Below, piece by piece: positions 16,710 to 26,853 of a DNA stretch of 64,000 nucleotides. The position numbers and the translations under genes are program-made. Source of the DNA: an uncultured bacterium (GTDB lineage Bacteria > Cyanobacteriota > Vampirovibrionia > Gastranaerophilales > Gastranaerophilaceae); contig CASFPN010000043.1 in NCBI GenBank assembly GCA_949296425.1, positions 26,612 through 90,611 on the forward strand, written 5' to 3'. Each line of letters begins with the position of its first letter. Position 1 is the first letter of the stretch. A model generated the notes under the pieces. It was not told the DNA's origin. It was given only the letters and a program-made list of their open reading frames with translations, and made no database searches.

Positions 16710-17753
16710 TCAAGCTTTTTGATATGTATAGGACTGATTTAACTTTAATTTTTCTTCTATCTGTTCAAATGTCAGCAAACCTTGTGTAGCTCCAAATTCG
16801 GATACTACTCCGGCTGAGTTAACTGAAGCATACATTAAAGCTTTTCCTATATCTTTATTTGTTCTTCCGAGTGCTGCACAAAAAGTTGATGCAAATGCAT
16901 CGCCTGCACCCAGTGTTGAAACGACAGGCCCTTCAAATACAGGGCAATAGTAGTAATCTTCCCCGTCATAGGCATAAGCACCTTTACCGCCATCTGTAAT
17001 TACTATAATTTGAGACTCGCCGACTTTTAATTTATTAAACATCTCTTTGATGTCAGGATGGATAAGTTCTTCTGAAAATTTTTCTTCTCTTGTATCAGGT
17101 CTAACTTGAATTTGAGTGGCAAGGGAGGCTTCTTCTTTATTCATTACAACTATATTTGCATTCTCAAGAATTTCTTTCAGGTAGTTGAACCCTTTTTTCA
17201 AACTTGATGAACCTGCATTAAAGCAAACAAAAACATTGTTTTCTCTCGCAAAATTTGCAATATCATCAAGAACTTTGGTGCTGTCGCCGTTAAGCGGGGC
17301 AATATATAAAAGTTTTGCATTTTTTATTGCGTCAAAATTAATATCTGATTTTTTCAACTGAGCATTGGCGCCCCTGTGTGCAAGAACTGTTCTGTCTCCT
17401 TGAAAGCTTACAAGAATTATTGAAAATCCGGTACTGAGATTGCTGTCTTGAACAATATTTGATAAATCAACTTTTTTGTTTTTAAATGATTCTAAAATCC
17501 CGTCAGAATAAATATCATCCCCTATTTTAAATATTGCACTTGTGTTATATCCGAGATTAGCGAAGTTTACTGCTGTGTTAATTCCTCCTCCTCCGACTTT
17601 AGATGTAAAATCCGTAATTTCAACTTTAGCTCCGTAGGGGTAACTCATAAATTCCGATTTTTTATTCTTTGTATAAACTGAAACAATATTTGCATCATCG
17701 CTTTCAACAAATACATCCATTGTTGCGCTTCCGATAGTTATTACGTCACACAT
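16710..17753 (-). CDS. PfkB-family carbohydrate kinase
   Basis: 347 residues from ATG 17753 (MCDVITIGSATMDVF), chosen because GGAGG is about 8 bases upstream; the longer ORF start lies within an inverted repeat. PfkB signatures are 'GGGGINTAVNFANLGY' near the N-terminus and 'LGAGDAFASTFCAAL' near residue 280, with the catalytic Asp in GAGD. Members phosphorylate ribose, fructose-phosphate, adenosine or similar; the exact substrate cannot be told from sequence alone. It lies downstream of pnp in the same direction but a large inverted repeat separates them. Confidence 0.9.
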   Translation of the reverse strand: MCDVITIGSATMDVFVESDDANIVSVYTKNKKSEFMSYPYGAKVEITDFTSKVGGGGINTAVNFANLGYNTSAIFKIGDDIYSDGILESFKNKKVDLSNIVQDSNLSTGFSIILVSFQGDRTVLAHRGANAQLKKSDINFDAIKNAKLLYIAPLNGDSTKVLDDIANFARENNVFVCFNAGSSSLKKGFNYLKEILENANIVVMNKEEASLATQIQVRPDTREEKFSEELIHPDIKEMFNKLKVGESQIIVITDGGKGAYAYDGEDYYYCPVFEGPVVSTLGAGDAFASTFCAALGRTNKDIGKALMYASVNSAGVVSEFGATQGLLTFEQIEEKLKLNQSYTYQKA

Positions 17754-17800
17754 GTTGTTTATCCTCCAGTTAATTTTAACGTAACACAAAATAAAATAAA

Positions 17801-17888
17801 AAACACCATTTTGTCTGTTGAATTCATGGAAGTTCCACGCTAGATTCTGAAACAAGTTCAGAATGGCTATTTATACAAAATGGTGTTT
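17801..17888. repeat. 88-bp inverted repeat with nested hairpin between pnp and pfkB-type gene
   Basis: Perfect 14-bp arms AAACACCATTTTGT (17801-17814) and ACAAAATGGTGTTT (17875-17888) enclose a second hairpin, ATTCTGAA/TTCAGAAT (17842-17867), of the GTCAT/ATCT hairpin type. It may end pnp transcription or act as an RNA-processing site; there is no long T tract. Confidence 0.75.
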
Positions 17889-17903
17889 AATAATTTCTTG
17901 TTT

Positions 17904-20045
17904 CTAGTTAAATTGAGCTTTTTCTTCGTCTGAAACCCCTTTGATTGTGAGGTTTACTCTGCCTTTATCGTCGATTTTAATTACTTTAACGATAACTTCG
18001 TCGCCGATATGAAGGTGCGGTTCAATTGTATCTATTCTCTCATTGCAAACCTGAGAAATGTGAACCATGCCGTCTTTGCCGGGAGCAAGTTCTACAAAGG
18101 CGCCGATTGGAATAATTCTTACAACTTTACCTTTTACAACCATTCCAGGTTCAGGTTTGAAAGTTAATTCTTTAATCATTCTTTGAGCAATTTCTGCACC
18201 TTCCTGATCGTTAGAGGTAATTGTTACAACGCCTGAATCCTGAATATCAATTTCTGCACCTGATGCGTCGATGATTGCTCTGATCTGTTTTCCGCCGGGT
18301 CCGATTACTGTTCCGATATCTTCAACAGGAATTGTCATTGTTGTAATACTTGGAGCATACGGTGACAGATGATCTGCCGGTGCTGAAATTACTTCTCTCA
18401 TCTTGCCTAAGATATGAAGTCTGCCTTCTTTTGCCTGTGCAAGGGCTTTACGTAATGTTTCGTTTGCAATGCCTTTAGCTTTCATATCCATTTGAAGGGC
18501 TGTAATTCCTGTATCGTTCCCTGTAACTTTAAAGTCCATATCGCCCAAAAAGTCTTCAATACCTTGAATGTCAGTTAATACAACGGGTTCTTTACCTTCT
18601 TCCGTTATCATACCCATTGCAACACCGCCAATCATACATTTAACCGGAACACCGGCATTCATCAAAGCCATTGAAGATCCGCAGGTTGATGCCATTGATG
18701 TTGAACCGTTTGATTCAAGAACATCTGATGTAACGCGGATAGTGTAGCCAAATTCTTCCTGAGAAGGAAGTGCTGGTATATTTGCTCTTTCAGCTAAATT
18801 GCCGTGTCCTACTTCACGTCTGCCGGGGCCTCTTAGAGGCTTTACTTCTCCCACTGAGAATCCGGGGAAGATGTATTTGTGCATATAAGTTTTTTCAGTC
18901 TGCGGATCAACTCCGTCAAGTTCCTGCTTCATACCGGGACCTGCAAGAGTCGCAACGGAAAGAACCTGAGTCTGTCCTCTTGTAAATACGGCAGAACCGT
19001 GTGCTCTCGGCAATACACCTACTTCACACCAGATAGGACGAACTTCATGAGGCTTTCTTCCGTCAGCTCTAACACCTTCGTCAAGAATCATTGTTCGCAT
19101 AATATGTTTTTCTGCATTTTTGAATTCTTCTGCCACAAAGTCGATGCCTGTTTCTTCCATAATTTTTTTGATGTAATCATCTTCAGGAAGCGCATCAATT
19201 TTTTCTTTGACAAGTTTTTTAGCTTCTTCAAGCTTATTCTGTCTGTATTCTCTGTCAAAGTTGTGATAAGCATCAAAAATCATATCGTGAGCTGTTTCGT
19301 CAATAATCTTTTTGATTTCGGAAGTATCGTAAGGATTTACAAATTCTTCTTTTTCCACTCCGCATTCTTTCATAAATGCAACCTGTGCGTCACATTGTTT
19401 TCTGATTTCAGCCTGAGCAAATTCAACAGCATTCATAATATCGTCTTCTGTTACGAATTTGCAGCCTGCTTCAACCATAATTACAGAATCGTGTGTACCT
19501 GCAACTACAATATCCAAATCTGATTTGTCAGCCTGCTGGTGAGTCGGATTTGCAATCATGTTGCCGTTTTCATCTCGAGATACCCTGACAGCTCCGATAG
19601 GCCCTTCAAAAGGAGCGCCTGAAAGCATTAAGGCACAAGATGCTCCTAACATTGCAAGAGTATCCGGCTGGTTAACCTGATCGTAGCTGAATAATTGGGC
19701 TACAATTTGTATATCATTTCTGTATCCTTTAGGGAACAGCGGTCTTATAGGTCTGTCAATAAGTCTTGAAATAAGTATAGCTTTATCACCGGCCTTACCT
19801 TCTGAGCGGTTATAACCGCCTGGAATACGACCTATTGATGACATTCTTTCTTCATAATCAATTAGCAAAGGGAAGAAATCTATCCCTACTCTCGGTTCTT
19901 TTGAAACACAGCAGTGAACAAACAACATTGTGTCGCCGCATCTTACCGTAACAGAACCGTTTGCAGATTGAGCGTATTTACCTGTTTCAACAGTAACGGT
20001 TTTTCCGCCAATCTCAATTTCAAATTTTTTTGTTTCCGGTACCAT
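17904..20045 (-). CDS. pnp: Polyribonucleotide nucleotidyltransferase (PNPase)
   Basis: 713 residues, typical of PNPase. Two RNase PH domains carry 'RPIRPLFPKGY', 'RTMILDEGVRADGR' and 'STMASTCGSSMALMNAGVPV'; a KH domain with 'GTVIGPGGKQIRAI' (near residue 565) and an S1 domain 'GMVVKGKVVRIIPIGAFVEL' (near 630) follow. The enzyme degrades RNA phosphorolytically from the 3' end and is a degradosome component in many bacteria. It starts MVPETKKFEIEIGG. The gene is flanked by repeats rather than by rpsO, its common partner elsewhere. Confidence 0.97.
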   Translation of the reverse strand: MVPETKKFEIEIGGKTVTVETGKYAQSANGSVTVRCGDTMLFVHCCVSKEPRVGIDFFPLLIDYEERMSSIGRIPGGYNRSEGKAGDKAILISRLIDRPIRPLFPKGYRNDIQIVAQLFSYDQVNQPDTLAMLGASCALMLSGAPFEGPIGAVRVSRDENGNMIANPTHQQADKSDLDIVVAGTHDSVIMVEAGCKFVTEDDIMNAVEFAQAEIRKQCDAQVAFMKECGVEKEEFVNPYDTSEIKKIIDETAHDMIFDAYHNFDREYRQNKLEEAKKLVKEKIDALPEDDYIKKIMEETGIDFVAEEFKNAEKHIMRTMILDEGVRADGRKPHEVRPIWCEVGVLPRAHGSAVFTRGQTQVLSVATLAGPGMKQELDGVDPQTEKTYMHKYIFPGFSVGEVKPLRGPGRREVGHGNLAERANIPALPSQEEFGYTIRVTSDVLESNGSTSMASTCGSSMALMNAGVPVKCMIGGVAMGMITEEGKEPVVLTDIQGIEDFLGDMDFKVTGNDTGITALQMDMKAKGIANETLRKALAQAKEGRLHILGKMREVISAPADHLSPYAPSITTMTIPVEDIGTVIGPGGKQIRAIIDASGAEIDIQDSGVVTITSNDQEGAEIAQRMIKELTFKPEPGMVVKGKVVRIIPIGAFVELAPGKDGMVHISQVCNERIDTIEPHLHIGDEVIVKVIKIDDKGRVNLTIKGVSDEEKAQFN

Positions 20046-20144
20046 AATTACCTGTTCTTTCTCGCACTTCCCGTGCGTTCTTAGTTATACACTTCTAATG
20101 TTCGTTTTTATTATACCTTAAAAACAAAAATTTTGAAATTAATA

Positions 20145-21007
20145 TTACTCACCGACTTTATAATCTTCATAAATAAACTCGTCATTTCCGGAGAGTATAT
20201 TTTTGAAGCTTTCTGAACCTAAATAAGGTTGTATTGCTGGTGTTACTTTATCTTTTTTTATTATAATCTGCTGTGCATCTTGTCCTAAGCGGTTTGGCAT
20301 ACTATTGCCATTTACATCCATAATGATTGTTGCACAATAATCTAAGGGGCTGGTATGAGTGATTGGATTCTTGTTTTCATCAAGAACAGGTCGGCCGTTT
20401 TCATCCATTTCTGACCAGGTATCCATTGTATAGCAATTAGGATTATTGTATTGGTATATAAATAAAATAGCTCCGTTATTTAAGATTATTGCCGGTTCAT
20501 AGCGGGAAGAAACAGTAGCTTTATCTGTGCCTTGAGTATAATATTTGCTATATTTCATATCATAATAATATTCTTTGCATTTTTCATCTAAATGAGATGT
20601 ACAAACTTTAGATCCCTTAAAGTATTTTGAAAAATTTAGAGCTGTTTGATAACTCGAATTACTTGGGTTGAATAAAGCAGAATTGTCACCTAACGCATTC
20701 GAATTGTTTTGGGCAAGCAATATTGCATTGTTTATATCAGAGTAAATCTTTCTTACACGTGTGGCTATTTCTTTATTTCGATGTTCCGTAATTAATGTTG
20801 GTAAAGTCATCGCTGCAACCACACCTATAATTCCGAGCGTGATTAAAACTTCCGCAAGTGTGAACCCAAATTTTCGGTCTATTAAGTGATGTTTCATGTT
20901 ACAATTATGACATATTTTAGAATTAATGTCAATAAAACTGGGTAAAAAGTTAGTCCAGTCTACCTTTTCGGGGGGGGGGCAATTCTCAGCTTCTTATCTT
21001 TTTCCAT
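20145..21007 (-). CDS. Prepilin-like protein 3, frame interrupted at a C10 tract
   Basis: ATG 21007 (MEKDKKLRIAPPP, AAAGGA upstream) runs into 10 C (complement of 20970-20979). The 10-C frame stops at TAG two codons later. With 11 C it reads EKVDWTNFLPSFIDINSK... into MKHHLIDRKFG and FTLAEVLITLG. Here an internal ATG at 20897 would give a conventional 11-residue prepilin leader ending in Gly, though without a Shine-Dalgarno. The mature region includes 'IIMDVNGNSMPNRLGQDAQQI'. The first ~200 bases are almost identical to those of prepilin-like gene 4, while the rest has diverged, suggesting exchange of the 5' module. Confidence 0.82.
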
Positions 21008-21038
21008 ATAAAAATCCTTTCTTGTTTATTTTTGTTTG

Positions 21039-22694
21039 TTAAATTTCAAATAACTTATGCAGTCGATTTTTGATGTCTTCTTCATCAAGCTCTTGTGTTA
21101 TTTTATTTAGATCAATTGCCATCTGATAATAATTTGCTGCGTCATTTATAAAGCCCATTGCCTGTGAGGCTCTTGCAGCATTAAAGTATGCAAGGGTATA
21201 ATTCGGATTCAGCTCAACCGCCGTTTCAAAATATTCAAGTGCTTCTTCAGCATCACCCAAGCCGTCTAAGTAAAGTATTCCCAGATTATTTTGAGCGTAT
21301 TCGTTTTCCGGGTTGAGGTCAATTGATTTATGGAAGGAAACAAGTGCTTCTTCAAGATAATCTTTTTCCCAGAGTGCAATTCCTGCTTTTGAATATCCGC
21401 GATAATCCTCAGGATTAAGTGTTATTGCATCACAATATGCTCTTATTGCGTTATCTAAATCGTATGCAGCCATATGTACATCTCCGAGTGATAAATACAA
21501 TTCGTAATTATTCGGATCAAGAATTATTCCTGCCTGATACGTTGAAACTGCAGCATCAATATTACCTTTAACTTCGGCATAAATAGACCCTAATGCCTGA
21601 CATACAATTGATGTCCATTCTTTATCAGGATTAATTGCGATTGCTTTCTGGTAATGTTCTATTGCCTCGTCATATAATTCTGCTTTGGAATATGCGTATG
21701 CCAGTGAATTATTGTAAAACGGGTTTTCGGAATCTCTTTCAACTGCAAGTTTAAATGCGCTTATAGAATTTATTTTATCTTCTTTTTTTAGATAAAGGTG
21801 CCCTAGTTCATAATAAATTTGGGGAGTGTCAATATCAAATTCAAGAAGCTTTTCATAGCAATCTATTGCTTCATCGGTGTTATCAGGAAAATAAGTTTGT
21901 AAGACGGTTGCAAGTTTTAAAAGAACTTCCCGGTTAAGAGGATTAGCTTCTAAAACTTTTCTGTAGCAGTCGACGGTCAAGTCCATTTCTTTATTTTTGA
22001 GTGCAAGATCTCCCATCTTGTTATAAAAAATTTCTCCGTGATTAGTTTTTGAAATAGCCTGCCTGTAAATATTTTCCGCTGTCGGATAAAGTTTAAATTT
22101 TTCTAAGAATTTCCCTACTGTATTATAGGTAAATACTGAAAAATCATCTGACATGTTTTTGTAAAACATTTTCATGGATGGTCTGTCCCAGGCAAGCATT
22201 AAACTTCCCGATAGAAAATAATAAAGAAAACTTAAATAATCTCCGGCATTCCCGTTTTTTGAATTAATTTTTTGGAGGATTGACTGTGAAAGAATCAAGC
22301 GCGGCCTTGCGGAATTTAGTTTTCCCATTTTTATGGCTGATTTGAATTCTGTTTCTGCAGAATTAAAATCCTGGGCCATTTTCATGAAAAAGCCGGTATA
22401 GAGATGTGCATTAATATTCTTTGGAGCCAGTGAAATTGCGGTTTTACATTGCTCTATGGCCGTATCTATGCTTATTTGCCCCTGCTCCCACATTAAAGCC
22501 GCAAGCCTGTAATACGCCTCAGGCATTGTCGGATCATATTTTACCGCATCAATATAGTGTTCTATGGCTTCCTGTAAATCTTGATTTTGCTGCCGGATAA
22601 GGTATTTTTCGTGTGCTATTCTTGCTTTTTCAAGTGATTCTTTTGCTTTATCCGTATTAGCCGCTACGGGCTGTAGTAGTAATTGTTCTGACAT
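21039..22694 (-). CDS. Tetratricopeptide-repeat protein
   Basis: 551 residues from ATG 22694 (MSEQLLLQPVAANTD); GGAG lies about 7 bases upstream. The protein is built almost entirely of TPR helices, with the W-L-G-Y-A-P consensus recognisable in at least eight units (for example 'AEAYYRLAALMWEQG', 'PFYNNSLAYAYSKAELYDEAIEHYQKAIAINPD', shown in parts). No signal peptide. TPR proteins scaffold complexes; this one follows the prepilin-like gene by only ~30 bases of leader, so a link to pilus assembly is possible but unproven. Confidence 0.85.
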   Translation of the reverse strand: MSEQLLLQPVAANTDKAKESLEKARIAHEKYLIRQQNQDLQEAIEHYIDAVKYDPTMPEAYYRLAALMWEQGQISIDTAIEQCKTAISLAPKNINAHLYTGFFMKMAQDFNSAETEFKSAIKMGKLNSARPRLILSQSILQKINSKNGNAGDYLSFLYYFLSGSLMLAWDRPSMKMFYKNMSDDFSVFTYNTVGKFLEKFKLYPTAENIYRQAISKTNHGEIFYNKMGDLALKNKEMDLTVDCYRKVLEANPLNREVLLKLATVLQTYFPDNTDEAIDCYEKLLEFDIDTPQIYYELGHLYLKKEDKINSISAFKLAVERDSENPFYNNSLAYAYSKAELYDEAIEHYQKAIAINPDKEWTSIVCQALGSIYAEVKGNIDAAVSTYQAGIILDPNNYELYLSLGDVHMAAYDLDNAIRAYCDAITLNPEDYRGYSKAGIALWEKDYLEEALVSFHKSIDLNPENEYAQNNLGILYLDGLGDAEEALEYFETAVELNPNYTLAYFNAARASQAMGFINDAANYYQMAIDLNKITQELDEEDIKNRLHKLFEI

Positions 22695-22882
22695 CAATGA
22701 GCTCCAATAAGATGTGTATTCTGTATATATTTTATTACGTCGATATAAATAATATTAATCTTTAGTAATTTGAATTAATATCATCCGTTTGGAGTAGATG
22801 AAAGATTAATCTATTTTAATTTTTTGATTAAAACAACTTTCTTTGTAATATAATATTTTCATAGCCGATTAGGAATATGAAT

Positions 22883-24766
22883 ATGGATTATCTAAATAAC
22901 AAATATGATGTAATAGTTGTAGGAGCCGGCCATGCAGGGTGCGAAGCCGCTGTTTCTTGTGCAAGGCTTGGGGCAAAAGTTCTTCTTTCAACTCTTGATG
23001 TTGATCATATAGCTTTAATGCCTTGTAATCCCGCTATCGGCGGACCTGCAAAATCTACTCTTGTCCGTGAAATTGATGCTCTGGGCGGTATTATGGGGGA
23101 AGCTGCAGATGCTACTTATATTCAGATGAAAATGCTCAATTCTTCAAAGGGCCCTGCAGTCAGAGCTTTGCGTGCCCAATCTGACAAAAAGCAATATATG
23201 GATTATATGCGCAATATTATTGAAAATAACGAAAATATTTACCTGCGCCAGGCTTGTATTACAGATTTGCTGGTTAAAGACGGTGAAATTACGGGAGCTA
23301 TAGATGAATACGGAATTGAGTATTCTGCACGTACGGTTATTTTAACAACCGGCACATCATTAAACGGAAAAATTTTTGTCGGACTTCGTTCCTACAGTGC
23401 CGGAAGATTAGGCGAAAAAGCTGCTTACGGGTTATCAGAATCGTTAATAAAACACGGTATAGTGGTAAAAAAACTTAAAACCGGTACTCCACCCCGTGTT
23501 GACAAGCGTACAATTGATTATTCAAAAATGACAATTCAACCCGGTGATGAAGTATTACATTTTTATTCCTTTAAGCCTGACAGACCTGTCAGAAAACAGT
23601 ATCCCTGCTATCTGACAAGAACAAATGAAAAAACGCATGAAATAATAAAGGCTAATCTTGATAAATCCCCGATGTTTCAGGGATTAATTCAGGGGGTAGG
23701 TCCGCGTTACTGTCCGTCTATTGAGGATAAGGTAGTAAGATTTAGCGAAAATCCTTCTCATCATATTTTTATTGAGCCTGAAGGTTTAGGGACTTATGAA
23801 GTTTATATTCAGGGATTTTCAAGCAGTCTGCCGGCTGATATTCAGTTACAGATGCTCAGAACTCTTCCAGGACTTGAGAAAGCTCATGTTATAAAACCGG
23901 CCTATGCTGTTGAATACGATTATGTTCCTGCAGTCCAGACATCACATTCTCTTATGTCAAAGAAAATAAAGGGATTATTTTTAGGCGGACAGATTAACGG
24001 CACAAGCGGTTATGAAGAAGCTGCTGCACAAGGGTTAATTGCAGGTATTAACGCATTTAATTATCTTAACGGTTCTGAAATGCTGGAACTTTCAAGAAGT
24101 TCATCATATATCGGTACATTGATTGATGATTTGGTTACAAAAGATATTCAAGACCCTTATAGAATGCTTACTTCTCGTTCAGAATACAGACTTTTACTCC
24201 GTCAGGATAATGCTGATGCCAGACTTACTCCTCTCGGACGGAAGTGTGGTCTTATTGATGACTCTCAGTTTAAAATTTTTACGGATAAGCAGGAAGCTAT
24301 TGAGAAAGAATTATCAAGGATTAAAGATGCTAAAATTTCTGCAACTGAGCAAATAAACTCAGTTCTTTCAAAGTACGGGGAGCACATGGAACGCGGAATG
24401 AAAATAGCTGAACTTTTGAAGCGTCCTAATATAGATTACAATGTGGTAAAAGAAATTGACGCATTTACAAATGAATTAAATATACCGTTTGATGTATCAG
24501 AACAGGTTGAAATCCTTGTTAAATATGACGGATATTTGAAACGTCAGGAATTTCAGGTAGAGCAGGCCTCTAAGTTAGAAAAATTTAAAATCCCTGATGA
24601 CATAGATTATTCAACATTAGATCATATTTCATCAGAAACCCGTGATAAACTATCAAAAATCAGACCAAAAACTCTTGCTCAGGCGTCCCGTATCGGCGGT
24701 GTTAAACCTGCTGACATTTCTATTTTAATGGTACTGCTTGAACGGCATCAATATTCAAAGCTTTAA
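22883..24766 (+). CDS. mnmG: tRNA uridine-5-carboxymethylaminomethyl modification enzyme MnmG (GidA)
   Basis: 627 residues from ATG 22883, eight bases after AGGA; ATG 22877 is only two bases from it. FAD-binding [10 protein letters not shown] opens the protein, and the family motifs '[12 protein letters not shown]', '[14 protein letters not shown]', '[12 protein letters not shown]' and '[21 protein letters not shown]' follow. With MnmE it installs the cmnm5 group on U34 of several tRNAs using FAD and methylene-tetrahydrofolate. mnmE is not adjacent. TATAAT is present about 25 bases upstream. Confidence 0.97.
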   Translation: MDYLNNKYDVIVVGAGHAGCEAAVSCARLGAKVLLSTLDVDHIALMPCNPAIGGPAKSTLVREIDALGGIMGEAADATYIQMKMLNSSKGPAVRALRAQSDKKQYMDYMRNIIENNENIYLRQACITDLLVKDGEITGAIDEYGIEYSARTVILTTGTSLNGKIFVGLRSYSAGRLGEKAAYGLSESLIKHGIVVKKLKTGTPPRVDKRTIDYSKMTIQPGDEVLHFYSFKPDRPVRKQYPCYLTRTNEKTHEIIKANLDKSPMFQGLIQGVGPRYCPSIEDKVVRFSENPSHHIFIEPEGLGTYEVYIQGFSSSLPADIQLQMLRTLPGLEKAHVIKPAYAVEYDYVPAVQTSHSLMSKKIKGLFLGGQINGTSGYEEAAAQGLIAGINAFNYLNGSEMLELSRSSSYIGTLIDDLVTKDIQDPYRMLTSRSEYRLLLRQDNADARLTPLGRKCGLIDDSQFKIFTDKQEAIEKELSRIKDAKISATEQINSVLSKYGEHMERGMKIAELLKRPNIDYNVVKEIDAFTNELNIPFDVSEQVEILVKYDGYLKRQEFQVEQASKLEKFKIPDDIDYSTLDHISSETRDKLSKIRPKTLAQASRIGGVKPADISILMVLLERHQYSKL

Positions 24767-25051
24767 CTAAACTATATAATTAAAACTATTGTCATTTTTC
24801 TTTTTGTAAGAAATACTGTTATTTTTTAATATGGATTCAAAAGCGTTGTCCCTGTAATCTTTTACATAAATGTCGACTTTACCGTAAACTCCTGTATTTC
24901 TGATTTTGTTAAAGGTAGTGCTGGCATTATTTAACCAAAAGTTGTTCATTAAAGCTCCTAGTATAAAAATTTGGCGTTTAGATGTGGCAGAGCTTGTGTC
25001 CACGGTATATGTACTTTTAAAGGCCGGGGAGTTGGTATAATTTATTTTCAT
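24767..25051 (-). CDS. small protein with N-terminal 'PAFKS' motif (94 aa, unknown)
   Basis: The ORF begins MKINYTNSPAFKSTYTVD, a leader resembling those on several unrelated genes here (xxF-x-S/G). The remainder is Asn/Lys-rich with no motif that I recognise. Its stop abuts the mnmG stop tail-to-tail. No Shine-Dalgarno is seen. Composition and context support a coding gene, but moderately. Confidence 0.5.
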   Translation of the reverse strand: MKINYTNSPAFKSTYTVDTSSATSKRQIFILGALMNNFWLNNASTTFNKIRNTGVYGKVDIYVKDYRDNAFESILKNNSISYKKKNDNSFNYIV

Positions 25052-25550
25052 ATTTATCAGAAAACCCGTAAAAAAATTTTTTTGCTAATAAAAAATAATT
25101 ATTTAATAAGTTAGCTCAAAAAATTTTTTATGCTGTTAACGCACGCCTTTATTTCTTTTTACGCATTAAAAACCGGTATTAGCGGGTTCATATCCGTCTA
25201 TTAAAATTTTAGAAAGAATTGCTGCGGTTTTAAATGTTGAATGTAAAAGAACACATGGTTTGATTTCTTGTTACAGATGGTTTGAGTATTTCGGGTAATA
25301 AAGTTGCGGCAGTCGTCACCAAATCCTTAGATCAATAATGTCGAATTATTAAATTATATCTATGGAGTGTTAATATTGACTTATACATTAAATAGCAAGA
25401 AATATAAAGAAATGTTAAGAAATTTTAAAATAGCTGAAATACAGTTATAATGTCAGTATGGTATGGTATGGTAGAAGTGTGCCGTAGCAATTTTTTTTTT
25501 TCATTTGTTTTTATATATATGTAGGTAAAATCATATGAAAGGAAATGTAT
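25052..25550. other. ~500-bp intergenic stretch: regulator relic, (GTATG)n and T11 runs
   Basis: Apart from the helix-turn-helix relic described separately, this stretch is AT-rich. It holds a TATAAT at about 25445, a tandem pentamer (GTATG repeated three times, about 25456-25471) and an 11-T run (25491-25501) about 50 bases before the next gene. A 24-codon ORF from TTG after GGAG (near 25377) is too short to support. Confidence 0.4.
25170..25298 (+). pseudogene. Relic of an XRE-type helix-turn-helix regulator
   Basis: In one forward frame, directly after a stop, the sequence reads ...SYPSIKILERIAAVLNVECKR, which matches the last helix of XRE/Cro DNA-binding domains ('PSLxTLEKIAxALNV'). The recognition helices upstream are missing and the frame ends about 20 codons later. 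There is no start or ribosome site. It is a decayed gene fragment. Confidence 0.6.
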
Positions 25551-25937
25551 ATGGCAAATTTAATTCAATTTAAACACCCTATTTCTCAACTTCTTACACA
25601 AAGTGGTACAAAAGTTCAAAAAACAATTGCAAATGCCTGTCCTAAGAGCCCTAGAACTGTAATTCCTTGTGAGGGGACACTATTAATGGCAAAAACAGGA
25701 ACTGTTGCTAAATTAATTACTTTTGGACCAAATTCAAAATCTAAATTTGCACAAGCAGGCTATGATCAAATTTTGATTACAAAACAACCCCATGATAGTG
25801 GTCTTGTAACAAATTTAATATCTTTATTTAAAAAGGGTAAGTGGGTAAGAGATTTATGGATGGAACCTAATAGGAAGTTCAGTACTTGTGAAAATACTAT
25901 AAATGCAGCAAAAGAGATTGGTTTGTCAGTAAAATAG
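25551..25937 (+). CDS. unknown basic protein (128 aa)
   Basis: Start ATG 25551 (MANLIQFKHPIS) follows AAAGGAAA. The protein is basic, with Thr/Lys-rich segments and two Cys, and lacks a signal peptide or membrane segment. The N-terminal 'MANLIQFKHPISQLL' does not match a family I know. The gene stands alone in a gene-poor region full of repeats; its stop is inside a terminator-like hairpin. It may be an accessory gene. The upstream pentamer repeat and T run could vary in length. Confidence 0.6.
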   Translation: MANLIQFKHPISQLLTQSGTKVQKTIANACPKSPRTVIPCEGTLLMAKTGTVAKLITFGPNSKSKFAQAGYDQILITKQPHDSGLVTNLISLFKKGKWVRDLWMEPNRKFSTCENTINAAKEIGLSVK

Positions 25938-25957
25938 CAAGAAGTGTGCTATTTTTT
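25931..25957 (+). terminator. Terminator overlapping the stop of the 128-aa gene
   Basis: AAAATAGCA / TGCTATTTT stem with a 7-base loop and trailing T residues. The gene's TAG stop lies in the left arm. Confidence 0.65.
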
Positions 25958-26770
25958 GTACCTAATAATAACCTCAGCCCAATTGTATTTTTAATCAAAG
26001 TATTAATTGATATTCAGTAGCAGTAGGGTGTGTCGTTTTGATGCACCTTTTACTTTATTAATTAATTTTCCATTCTTTTTAAAATTATGACGGGACTAAA
26101 ATATCAAGAATAAAAACAGCACTTGCTTGCCAAATTACAGAAAATTACATTTTTAAAATTATGAAAATGTATAAATATAAAAAAGCTATTTAGATATCTG
26201 AATTCTAAGGTTCCGCAAAATTGGTTCCGCAGATTTGTAAAATTAATATTCTCTACAATAAATTCTAAAATTTGATGTTATTTTAGAAATTTACATTGTA
26301 ATTGTCACCAGTATTAGATTTTACCAATTTTTATACTTAACGATTTTATTGAATTTGAGGTGTAAAAGTTCCGCATATTCAAGTTCCGAAAAAATTCAAA
26401 CATATATAATCTCTACTTCCGGCTTATCCTGCCTAAAGTTCCGACCTGTATGTTTGTATTCATTTTATATGTTATTTTACAAAAAAACTTCCGGCTAAAA
26501 TTTCAAATGTCCTTGCCGAAAATAATCAAACCATTCGTACAAGTTTAAATATGTCCTAAACTTTCGCCACATAAGGGTTACAACCAAAAGTCGAGGGAGC
26601 GGATTTCAACGGACACCTCGTGGACTTTTCAAGTAATTTGGTTTGATTATTTTCGGACACTTCCGGCAGGTTAAAACCTAAACACAAAGCCACTTTACGG
26701 GGTAAAATCATTTTAACCGTACAGGATTGAAATGTCTGGTTTAATACATTGAAAATAAGCATTAAAAAAT
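25958..26770. other. ~800-bp gene-free stretch rich in TTCCG motifs
   Basis: No supported gene. GTTCCG or CTTCCGGC recurs about eight times between 26210 and 26665 in otherwise AT-rich DNA, and an 18-bp inverted repeat lies at 26516-26656. It could encode a structured RNA or be the remains of a mobile element; no known RNA family was recognised. Confidence 0.4.
26516..26656. repeat. Perfect 18-bp inverted repeat with 105-base loop
   Basis: Left arm ccgaaaataatcaaacca (26516-26533), right arm the exact reverse complement (26639-26656). Both arms sit close to GTCC and TTCCGGC motifs. No ORF with support lies in the loop. Confidence 0.8.
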
Positions 26771-26840
26771 TCCCGGAGATGGATTCGAACCACCGTTGGA
26801 AGAGCCAGAATCTTCAGTCCTGCCACTAGACGATCCGGGA
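26771..26840 (-). tRNA. tRNA-Gln (anticodon CUG)
   Basis: 70 bases folding into a cloverleaf: acceptor TCCCGGA/TCCGGGA, D stem GTCT/GGAC, anticodon stem GAAGA/TCTTC with loop TTCTGGC (anticodon CTG), T arm GGTGG-TTCGAAT-CCATC. CCA is not encoded. Thirteen bases separate it from tRNA-Asn in the same direction. Confidence 0.85.
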
Positions 26841-26853
26841 ATAAAATAAAAAC

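Noticed and set aside
18879..19523. 214-codon forward ORF
   Set aside because: Lies wholly antisense to pnp, Phe/Cys/Ser-rich as expected of a shadow frame, with no ribosome site.
26556..26762. 68-codon minus ORF in the TTCCG block
   Set aside because: No ribosome site and it spans one arm of the inverted repeat; no family recognised.
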